In this document: positions 41,201 to 53,200 of the stretch, piece after piece
Layout of the letters: every line of letters begins with the position of its first letter
How positions within the stretch are numbered: the first letter of the stretch is position 1
Assembly: GCF_030445035.2 (NCBI RefSeq)
Contig: NC_080677.1
Span: 108,803,263 to 108,867,262, forward strand
Reading direction: 5' to 3'
DNA from: Dasypus novemcinctus
Lineage: Eukaryota; Chordata; Mammalia; Cingulata; Dasypodidae
DNA: 64,000 bases
Translations under genes and position numbers: made by a program
The notes under the pieces: model-generated
Seen by the model: the letters and a program-made list of their open reading frames with translations, nothing else
Databases searched by the model: none
Told to the model about the DNA's origin: nothing

Positions 41201-44200
41201 CACAGCCCTCTCCAGCAGCTCTTCCCGCATTCACTTGTGTCAAAGGGATGACGCATGTGACAGCGTCGAGTGCAGATTCATTCGGGCCGTCACCTAGCAA
41301 CGGCCTAATGGATCCCTGGACTCCCTGAGCAGGCTGAGAGCACAAAGGCAGCTTTTCAGGCTTGGCCTTCTCCCACCCACACACAGGACTCCAGGGGCCT
41401 CTACCCTGCCGCTGCTGGGAAGTGAAATACTGTATATGAAACAAGCGCAGGCCAAACAACAAAGGGGGCTCAAGACTGGCCGGCTCCCTTCTGGGCCCGC
41501 TGAGGGCTCCATCGGGCAGATCGAATCCCATGTTTGGCATCAGTACACTGGGCCCAATTCCGTTTCCATCATAATTCACATTTGTAAAGGATTCTGGAGC
41601 TGGAAGGGATTGAGAGAGCACCCGGCATCTCCTGTCTTTTCTAACAGAAGAATAGCTAAACCTCCAAGGATAGCAGGGATCTACATTCTTCTTTTGCTCC
41701 TCCCAGCATGGACGTTCTGCCAGTTTCAGTCCTTGCCCTTGACAGTGAAGAAGTGCTTCTTTATGTCTTGAGTTAACTTTGCGTGTAACTCAGAAACATT
41801 CCTTTCTGTAAAATATATATGTTTTTCATTATAAAGTAATATGACCACATTACAGAAAACAGATACTGGGAAAAAAAATAAGCCATCCATAATCCCACGA
41901 CCTGAACATAAGCACTGTCAGCATTTGGTATATTTCCGTTGTCTGTTTTTCTTCCAGTGCATCTGCTTTTTCCATACTTGTAATCATGGCATACATACAA
42001 CTTTGTGTCCTGCTCTTTCACTTAATATTTTCCTGAAAGTTATACCATGAACACTTCTTCATATTTGCCACATAGTCTTATTTTAATGGCTACACATTAT
42101 AACCAAATACTAGGCCATTTACTCTCATTTGGCTATGTTATATGTGGGACAGTAGGTTTGGTTTATTTGCCAGTTGAAAGCTCACCATTATACTTTTCTT
42201 TCTTTTCTACCAGGGACCAAGTTTTTAAGATTAATGTCAGAAATGGAGATGAGATCAGCAGACTGAGAGAGCTGGTGAATTCAGACAACTTGCGGGTAAC
42301 TTGTTCTTCTTAGCCTCTTGGGTTTCTTCTCACTTTGGTGAAAGAGGACTCTTGCACCACCGACATTTTTATTATTATTCCTGAAGATTTGCCATGATTA
42401 ATCCTGTATTGTCAACATGCCATTTACATGGCTGAGAGGGTTGATGGGGGAGAAGTGGTGCTGTAGATCACTAAATCAGTAATGTGGTCCTGGGAGGTGG
42501 GAGGCCTGGTTCTTGGACTCTGCCAGGTGCTGCTTGCTGGGCAGGCATGACCAGATACAGTTGTGAAATGGGCAAAATTTGCCCTTGGGCATAACCCAGA
42601 CCCTCAGGGATCACCCTGGCTTTTGGCAGTGGTTTTAGAAGAATGAGCTCATTGTGCCTTTTACCTGAACTGTCCTTTAACCTGGTTTTGTTTCTCTTCT
42701 CTTCAGCTCAACTTCTGGAAACTCCCCTCCACTTTAGGTCATCCTGTGGATGTCTTGGTCCCATCTGTCAGTCTGCATCCAGTTAAATCTTTCCTGAAGA
42801 CCCAGGGCTTAGAATACTCAGTGACAATTAAAGACCTGCAGGTGGGTAGGCCAGGCCCCTCACCAGTCTTACATAGGGTCAAGCAGCTGATCCAGAGTAG
42901 ACATGAGAGATTTTCAAGTTCTGGTCCTTCCCTTCTCCATTTTATAGATGAAGAAATTGAAGTAGATGGATGTAAAGCAAAGCAACTTGTTAGAGGAACA
43001 TGTTCTCATAGAAAAGGCATACATTGTTTATTGAACCAGGCAGATCTAGATCCAAATCCGGATTTTGCTAGCTACTGGGTGTGTGATGTCAGACAAGCTA
43101 TTAGCCAATTGAGCCCCAATTTCTTCATCAGTAAAATGGTATCAGTGATACCCAGTTGATAATCTTCATGAGAAGACTGCATGATAAAACGTACATCAAA
43201 TGTCTAACAGTTCTGGGTACATCGCAGGTGCCCCACAAATACTAAGTCCCCCTCTCCTTTCTTATTTGAAGGTAGGAGGCAGGAATTTAGAGTGGTGGTG
43301 ATGGGAAGGGTGTTGGAAACCATTAATAAAAAAACACCCTTTGGGAAATGGGGAGTGTCACCCCCAGCCCTAGCAGAGGGAACATCAACGTTCCAGCCAG
43401 CCACCAGCCTTACAACAGCAGGACAGAGTCTGGCTCATGTTCTCCCCTTCACCGAGGTAGGTTATGGACTAATTGGTGATTTGGCCCGGGAGTTTCCTGA
43501 TGGCGTGAGCAGCTGTGAGCTTATTAATCATCCTCACATGTCACAGACATCTGCCAGGAACCTTCAAAGTATGAGTGGTTATAAGAATTTCTTTGTTTCC
43601 GAATGGTTTCCTAAGCCGTGTATTTCAGAGGCACTGGATACCAGATGCGGGCTGATGTCTAGAGAATTCACAGTATAGAATAACCAAATAGCACATATGT
43701 TGCTTCCAGGGAGTGAGTTTGGAATGGGGTGATGTAAGTTGGGTGCCAAGAAGTAAGATTTTATTGGTATGTGGAAGAGATTGGACCCCATTCTAAACCT
43801 TGACATTTGTGCTGCTGATGTATGTGCTCAGGGTGCTGCCATCTTGGTCAGCCCATGCTCTAAGATATGGCAGAAAAAAACATGAACCTAATTATCAATG
43901 GACTACTCTCACAATGTTGCTGTGCCTGTTTTAGGCACTTTTAGATGTTGAAGATAAGGAAATGCGACACAATGAAGGGAAAGAACGGAGCGGTGATAAC
44001 TTCAACTATGGAGCCTACCATTCTCTGGAAGCTGTAAGTGTTTCAGAGGTGGTCAATGTCAAGGTTGTTTGCCTCCTGGATTTGTGTAAGCCCTCTCCCT
44101 ACTTCCAGGAAGTATCAGTCTTTAGCACAGATACCTCTTTACGTAAAGCCAAAAAAATGTGTGCACTTTATTCCATTCCTTTCTAATTCTTGAGTTGTTT

Positions 44201-47200
44201 AATTCCCACCAGCACCTAAGAGCATAGTGCAACACAAACTGGCCATTTTTCCCAATATGCATCCTTCTTTTCTTAAGCAATTCTGTAAGGAAAACCATGA
44301 AATAATTGCAATCATTGTCAGTCCTTGTAGTTCAACCTTTTTATGCCCTGCTATAATTCCTCTATTTTATTCACTCAAAATAAAATGTTACTTATTCCAG
44401 GCAAGTAGACAAGTGATTATTTCCAAGGTCAACCAAATATTTCCACTCATTTATCATGACTACTTATAACGTATATTTGTTCCATAATGCATTGTGGTTC
44501 TGCATTTAGTTAGAAACCACTTTATATAGATGACTGACTTTCAAGGTAAGCCAACCCTTCAAATGAAAAACTTGGAGCAGAATAATTTAATGTGATATTG
44601 GAACTTGAGAACTCAAGGGTGACTATAGAATAGAACTGCATCATGCAGAATACTGTTCTCTTTTTCCCCTTCATCTCTTCTTCATTCGTCTGCAGACTCT
44701 CCTAGCTCAGGAACACATCCCAAATATAAATCGGCATTCTTTATACGTGTTGTTCTTATAGACAAAGACGGTGTTCCTGGTGTGCTTTTCATGTGCATTG
44801 TAGTTTGAGTTGTTTTTCTTTTAGACTAGAGGTTATTTCAAAGGCCGACCAGCTATTTCCACTTCTTTCCCATGATTGTAGGTAGTTTTGTTTATTGTGC
44901 ACACTTCCAACCACACTGCTCCTTCACCCCACTTGTTACCAGTGACATACATCTGCAAAACAGCTGGATAAAGTCAGGAGTTCAGTCTGGGCCCATGGAC
45001 AGAAGCAGAGCTAATGGCCCCCCACAGGGATCAAACCCATGATGTTAGCTTCCTTGACATGGGACATTCCCCAGCTGAGCTCATGTCGCTCCGGACTGGG
45101 GAGGACTCATCCCCTCACCTGCCTGCTCCTGGAGCCTCACTTTCTCATCCAAGTACTTACTGTGGTTTTTCTGGCTGTAGGTGCCTATTGCAAGCCAGTT
45201 GACAGCTTCCTCTTCCTCCCTGTGAGGCTTTGCTATGAACTGGAGTACCATCTCCTCCTGGCTTGAGTATATTCAGTGCTTTCTAAAAACAGCTTTCAAG
45301 GCTCATTTCCTACAACCACTCAGGCTTTCTTAGGTCTCTAGTGGGAACTTCCTTGCCAGGCTTTCAGGTTCCAGACCTATTGTGATTGTTGTGGCTCTTG
45401 TGGTGGTCATTATTTTTGTTAGTTTCTCGAGCCGGTTTTTCCCTGAGCCTGGCAGTGTGAATTTAGATCCCACATCTGGACACAGCTTGGTGTTCTAACT
45501 TTTTCTGGCTTACTGTCTTTTCTCTCATGGCTCAAGGCAGGCATGCTGCTTTTGCTCTACTTTCTAGGGTCAGTAGGTGGAATTTTCCAGGCCCTCTTCA
45601 TGGCTGGAGTTGCCAATTCCACGCTCTCAGTGCCCTACACTGATTCCTATGTCCTTTATTGCTATTCCTGGTTTGCTGTAAACCCTCAGCCTCTAAGGCA
45701 GATATATGGTTCTGAGGCTTTATCTTCTGTGCTTTACTCGGATAGTAAATTCTTAACTTCATTTCTGTCACCTAACATTTCTTCTTCTTCTTCTCCTCCT
45801 TCTCCTTCCCCTTCTCTTGGCTATGTATTTGACACATTTTCCTTCTTTTTTCTGTGGCTTGCTTATGTATTGGGGGAGTGGTTTCTTGCTTCTGTTCAGT
45901 CTGCCGTATTGACTGCAAGTCTGATAAACCCTTTAAGTGTAATTTTATTCGATACTGATTGCATGTTTTCCTCCTCTATATAGCTACTTCTTTCAATTTA
46001 AAAAATTTTTTTAGTTGAAAAAGGAGTGAAAACCCCTTACAGAGAACTCTGGCATACCCCCACCCCAGACACCCTGATCCACCAATTACAATAACTTGCT
46101 ACCCTTATCCTTCCTCCCTCCGTTCTTTCCTTCCCTCCTTCCCTCTCTCCCTCCCTTCCTTTCTTGCCCATTATCATCTGTCATTTATCTATCTAATTTT
46201 CTGAACATCTGAAAGTAGGTTGTGTACATCATACTTCTTGCACACACAGTATTTCCATGTACATTTCCTATGAACAAGGATATTCACTCATGCAGTTACC
46301 CCAAGTGCAGGTATCACATTCAAGACATTTAACATTGATATAAAGCTTACATTCTGCATCCCAATACTTTCTTATGTTCCAACAATGTCCTTTTGAGTTC
46401 TCCATTCTTAGATCCCATCCATTATCATGTATTGCATTTAACTGTCATGATCTCTTTATCTTTCTTTTTTTTATTGTATAAACATATACACAACATAAAT
46501 CTTCCTATTCCAACTTCTCCCAAGCATACCATTCAGTGGAATTAATCACAGTTACAAAGTTGCAGTACCCTGACCACTTTCTATCACTAGAATTTTCCCT
46601 TCACTCCAAACAGAAACCCTATACTCATTTTGCATTAATTCCCCAATATCCCTTCGCCCCACACCTGGTAACCTATACTGTAATTTCTATCTCTGTGAGT
46701 TCTCATATTCTCTGATATTTTCTTTATTGTTACCATGGGGCTTAAATTTAACACCCTAAATCTATAACAGTTTTGTTTGCTTTGATACCAACTTAACAAC
46801 TCTAATAGCTTACATAAACTGTGTTCTTATATCCCTTTGTCCTTTCACCTTTATGTAATTCTTGTCACAAATTATGTATTTATGCATTATGAGTCCCAAA
46901 CCATTGTTTTATCATTACATTTTACGCACTTGCCTTTTAGATTCTGTAGGAAGTAAAAAGTGGAGTTACAAACCAAAACTACTGGCATTTATGTCAGTAC
47001 CCTTACCAGATATCTTTATTTCTTCAGGCAGTGTTGGTCTTTTGTCTATTGTCTATTGTTCCTTCCTTTCAACCTCAGAACTCCTTTTTTGCCTCTCTTG
47101 TAGGGCTGTTCTAGTGGTGACAAAGTCCTTAGCTTTTGTTTATCTGGGAATGTATTAATTTTCCCCTTACTTTTGAAAGAACAGTTTTGCCAGCAGCAGA

Positions 47201-50200
47201 ATTCTTGGTTAGCAATTTTTCCTTTTGGCATTTTAAATATGTCTTCCCACTGCCTTCTTGCCTCCATGGTTTCCGATGAGAAATTGGCACTTAATCTTAT
47301 TGAAGTTTCCTTGTATGTGACACATTGCTTCTTTGTTGCTGCTTTCAAAGTCTCTCTTTGTCTTTGGCATTTGACAGTTTGATTATAACATGGTGCAGTG
47401 TGGGTCTATTTGAGTTTATCTTGTTTGGAGTTCATTGAGCGTCTTGGATGTATGTATTCATGTCTTTCATTAAATTTGGAAAATTTATAGCCATTATTTC
47501 TTTGAATATTCTCTCTGCCCCTTTTTCTCTTTCTTTACCTTCTGGGGCAGTCACATTGTATTTATTGGTACTCTTGATAGTGTCCCACAGGTTCCTCAGT
47601 TTCTGTTCACTTGTCTTCATTCTTTCATCATTCTGCTCCTCAGACTGGATGATTTCAATTGTCTTATCTTCAAGAATTCCACCGATTCTTTCTTTTGCCA
47701 GCACTGACCTTCTGTTGAAATCCTCTGGAATTTTAAATTTGTTTGGTGCATTTTCATAATTCCATCTCTCTATTGATATTCTATTTGTGTTCATCTGTCA
47801 TTTTCCTGATTACCTTTATTCTTTGTCCATGTTTTCCTTTAGATCTTTAAACATATTTAGGATCAGTTTTTAAAAAGTCTTTGGAGTGTTCCAGGTGTGA
47901 TCCTCCTCATTGATGATTTCTAATGCTTTAATCTTCTTTGCCTGGGCCGTAACTTCTTGTTTCTTTGTATATTTTGCAATCTTTTGTGAATCTTGGACAT
48001 TCTGATATTTTAGTGTTGTATTTCTGGAATTTAGAATCTGAGGCATCTGCTCCTTAAGCTTGTATCTAGTCTAGGGTTGTGACAGAGCTTTCCTTGAATG
48101 ACAGGAGCTTACAGCAGGGAAAAAAAGGAAGAAGAAGAAAAACACCTTTTCCAGTCTTTGCAGATTGACCTGTGTGAGTGTTCTCCATGGCTACCTGTAT
48201 AATCAGTTTGGAGAATAGCTCCAGGTCAAAGTGTAGAGACCTTTCTGCAAAGGCTTTCTACAAGCCTTTGGTGTTGGGCATGTGCATGTGGCCCTTGGAA
48301 TTCTCTTACACAGTTCTGAATGTCCTCTAATCCCTAGGACACTGTTTTCCACAGTCCCAGGCTCTGCATAGTATGTCCTGCAGCTGGCGATCCTTTGCTC
48401 CAGGCAGTACGACTTTGTGACTCTCCCACGGCATTCTGTAAGAGAGCTTGGTGAAAGCCTTCTATGTACAGGATGAGCTCTAGGACAGCAGGTTCCTCAG
48501 TCTGTCCCACCAGACAGATCTGGCCAGACACACCTGCTCCTAGTGTGTGCAAGAGGGTTACTCTGCTCCTTGCAGACTGGGACCAGAGACCCACATGGGG
48601 AGCACAGCCTGGCTCTATGATGAACAGGTGAGGGCTAAGGGAGGGTCCAGCCAGGGTACCATGAGAGTCCATCACTTTTAAATAGCCTTTTTCTTGATCC
48701 AGTGTTTGCCCTGTTACTGCAGTCCTTTAACTGTTTTCTGTTGTGCTAAGAAAAATGTTTCTGCCAGTTTCTGGCTACTAGTTCAAAGCTTCTGTGGAGG
48801 GATGGAACACTGAAGCATCTTACTCCACCATCTTGAAGGGACTGGGCTCTCCTTCTAGTCTGAAAGACTAAATATTACATTGTTTATTTCCTTCTTGAGC
48901 AACTTCCTTCTTAAGGCTTAAGCAACTAATATGGATGTGCTCTATTTTTTTTTTTTTGCTGAAAGCAAATGGAAGCATTCTTAGCTATGATTTATATCTC
49001 TTCACTTGTTCTCACAAAACCTTTGGAGAAATCATATCCAAAATGGGGTGCCTGTGTTGCAGTATGTATGCAAGGTGGTCCTTTTGGATGGAGGAAGAAA
49101 CTATTGCAAACTTTATTTATATTTCTGAATATATTTATTAACTCAATCTATTTTCATTTCTATTTTTTGTTTTATAATGTTCTCTACACACACACACACA
49201 CATGATACATGCTAAATATTTCTTTTACTGAGAGAATGTGATAAACATTTGGGGAGCATTGTTTTCAAGAACCTTGGCTAAATGGTGATCCAGTTTGGTA
49301 TGGTGTAAAGAACTACAGCTATTGGAGCAAAATCTGCATAAGTCTCTCTACTCTTATTAGTGGACTGTAATATTTGTGAACAAATAAAATGTGTCATTTT
49401 CTAGAAAAGGACTCTTTAGGCAGTTCTTCAAGAGTAAGCATTCCATCCCAATAATTTCATGAACCCCAAGGACAGGGGACTGGAAGAAATCATAAAATTC
49501 ATAAATACCCACCAAGAACTGAACACATTTTTTTAAAATGCCCTTGGGTTCACTTTTTCACGCTTCAGATTTACCACGAGATGGATAGCATTGTCACCGA
49601 TTTTCCTGACTTTGTGAGCAGATTGGAAATTGGATATTCATTTGAAAACCGGTCATTGTTCGTACTGAAGGTGAGGTCCCATGTGCTTCACAGGGTCCTG
49701 ATTGAGCTTAGGCTACTGGTCCCTTATGTCCAAGACCAGCCATCAGACCTCTGAAGGAGGAAACTTTTTAGGACCTCCTTGTCTTAAGGAAGGAGAATGA
49801 TGTTGGGAGATATCTTACCCAGTTAGGATCTGGTCTTTCGGAGAGTCCCTTGTTTTTACCTAGTGTGTGTGTGTGGGGGGGCGGGGGGAGTTAGAATGAG
49901 CCCATCCCATCCCATCCCATCCCAAGTATTGTCTTAAAACTTGGGGTTAGCATTCCAGAAAACTTTCAGATGGGCCTCAGTCTTTTGCCTCTATTCCCAG
50001 CTTCTGTAAATTGCAAGACAAATTGGGACCAGTCTACAAATTCTATTCTGCTTTTAGAGATGCTTATTGGAAAAGCAACCTAGGAAGCTAATTTTAGAGT
50101 TGTTATGTCATTTTAGATCCTTGGCTGCACAAGTCGAATTTCTAGATATTTCCAACAGATTCAGGTCAATATTGGCAAAGGATGTATTACATAAATAATC

Positions 50201-53200
50201 TAGCCAAATGAATAAAGGAATTTGGAGACATGAACCACAGAACAACTGATGGTTCTAAGAATTTGCCAAATCCTTAGTATCATATAAGCCCTGAACAATC
50301 CAGGCTTATAGCAGTGGGTAAAGTACTAGTGAGAGGATACATGCCACTGAGCTGGTTGCCCTAAAATAAGTATGCTTTAGAATATTTGTCAATCTGACAG
50401 AGCCTCTGGTTTCGTTAGCACCGAACTCTGACCCAACAGTATGGCAAAGATAGGAGTCAGAATTCATTAATACCATTTGCCAAGAGCCATAGTGAACCCC
50501 CTTCTTCCCAACTTAAAAACCGAATTCATTTATTGCATCAACTGTAAAAGCCTTGTTCATGCACTCTTGTGTCTCTCTGCTGGGATACCGTTTTAGGTCT
50601 TTCAAGAGAAATGATATTATCTCTAATCACACTGTCATTATAATCCACAATAGCATTCATTTCCCTTTCACATTTACTTCAGATGCTGAAGAGTCTCATG
50701 CTGCCTGGAGCTGTGGCTTGGCCTGCCAGCCATCCAATTAAGCTCCCTGGTCACGGATAAGCCTGATAAATAGATGGTACCCTGAGGAACATCTGGTCTC
50801 TGAATTATCTTAAATGGATTAAATGAATAGGATCGAGATGGGGAGAGGAAAGGTGAGCAGGAGATGAGGGCAGGCAGGTCATTTTCTGGCTTCTTCTTCC
50901 CTCCGCAGTTCAGCACTGGAAAACGCGAGAAGCGGCCAGCCATCTGGCTGAACATGGGCATCCATGCCCGCGAGTGGATCTCACACGCCACGGGGATCTG
51001 GACGGCGAGGAAGGTCATGTGGCCTGGTATTAGCCAAGAATTTTGGTGGGACTGGGATGCCCCCATGGTATCTGTGTCACTGGGCCCGGAGGACAAGGGG
51101 GAAAGGCGCTGTGTATAGGGGCCTTTTAAGACGCAAAAAGTCAAAGCCCTTTGGTCAGTCCAGGGTGGCTAAATGGCAAAGTGCATTCATGGCAGTGAGC
51201 AAGCTAATGACCAGCAGAGGTGGGCTTGAAACACTGACCTGCAGTCGTCCTCCAGGAAGAGAACAGAGCCTTCTAGCAGCCAAATACCTGAACCTTGCCT
51301 GCATCCCCCTCCCAGCCGCACGGGCTGTCAGGGGCCCCATGCCTCCATCTCTCTTTGGAAAGCCTGCTTTCAGCCAGCTTTGGAGAGGAGGGATGGTGCC
51401 CTGCCCCTTTAACGAGGGATCAAATTCTTAATCACTATTACGATGGGAGGCAACCTTCCCTCCCACCCCCAAGAAGGAGTGAGTAACCTGGGAACCCCTG
51501 GGCTGATGGCAGAAGCTGCCACTCAGGGAGCTGTGTTCCACTCAGGTTTTGAAGTGCTCAAAAGGCTGCACCGAGAGCTGTGCCTCTGAAGGTGGCAGGG
51601 AGGCTTCAGAGGGTGGATCCTGTTTCAGGAGCAAGGCATCCTGGGGAAGATACACAGCTCAGACCTGGCAGCCCAGCCTGCAGTGGTGTAGCTGACAGTG
51701 CTTTGTCTCGATGTAGATTGCAACTGATTACGGGAAGGATCCAGCCATCACATCCATCTTGGAGAAAATGGATATTTTCTTGTTGCCTGTGGCCAATCCT
51801 GATGGATATGTGTACACTCAAAAGAAAGTGAGTAATATCAAATGTGCAGGGCCTGGAGTTAAGACTTTTTTGTTGAATTCCTTGCTTTGCCACTAAATAG
51901 TTGTGTGATCTTGGAGAAGATTTCCACAGATGTGCATATCATGAGCTTCCTTGGGATTTCATTTCCCAGTCATTCTCAGAGCTGAAAATCACCAGGGAAT
52001 ATTTTTTTTTTTTTTAAGAGAGAATAGTCTAATGAACCCCCGTTATCTTTCTGGAACAATTATCTACATTTTACCAATCTCTTTTTCATGTTTCTCTCCC
52101 ACACATTTTTTCCTGAGGTATTTTAAAACAAATTCCAGATATCATATTTCACATACTTTATATTTCACATACTTTAGTATATCTCTCCAGCTGATGATTA
52201 TTTTTGAAAACATCACACCACTATCACCATTAAAATATCAAGTTCTTTTTTAAAAAAATACAAATGTATATTTGCTTTTAAAAAAAGTTTTATTCACACA
52301 CTATACAATCCATCCAAGTGTACAATCAGTGGCTGTCAGTATAATCACAGAGTTGTGCACTCATTACCACAATCAATTTTAGAACTTTTTTTTTTTAAAG
52401 ATTTATTTATTTTATCTCTCCCTTTCTCCCCCTCCCCCGCCCCAGTTGTCTGTTCTCTGTGTCTATCTGCTGCATGTTCTTCTTTGTCCGCTTCTGTTGT
52501 TGTCAGCAGCACGGGAATCTGTGCTTCTCTTTGTTGCGTCATCTTGTTGTGTCAGCTCTCTGTGTGGGCGGTGCCATTCCTGGCCAGGCCGCACTTTCTT
52601 TCGCGCTGGGCGGCTCTCCTTACGGGGCGCACTCCTTGTGCTTGGGGCTCCCCTACATGGGGGACACCCCTGCTTGGCACAGCACTCCTTGCGCGCATCA
52701 GCACTGCGCATGGGCCAGCTCCACACGGGTCAAGGAGGCCCGGGGATTGAACCGCGGACCTCCCATGTTGTAGGCGGACGCCCTAACCACTGCGCCAAGT
52801 CCGCTTCCCTAGAACATTTTTATTACTCCAAGAAGGAAAACCCCATTTCCCTTATAACCTCCTATTATTGACCCTTAGCTTTGATATAGTACATTTGTTA
52901 GTATTGATGAAAAATATTACAATATTACTGTTTATAGTTGACAATTTGCATTGGTTATATTACCATCCTATTATTAACACCTTGCAATAGTGATATACCT
53001 TTGTTCTAGTTCACAGAAGAATATTGTACTATTAACCACAGTCATTATCCACAACAGGGTTCATCATGTTATATAGTCCCAAGTTTATCCTTTAGCTTCC
53101 CTTCTATTGACATATAGGACCCTAAGCTTCCCTTTTCAACCACAATCACACCCGTAAATCAACGCTGGTAATTATACTTACAATAATGCATTACCATCAC

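Noticed and set aside
41100-41621. 173-codon minus strand frame in CPA4 intron 1
   Set aside because: No family motif. The GC-richer sequence simply lowers stop frequency.
49865-49890. G4 motif in CPA4 intron 5
   Set aside because: Only two long G-runs separated by a single C are present, so a canonical four-run quadruplex is weak here. Kept only as a comparison to the CPA2 motif.
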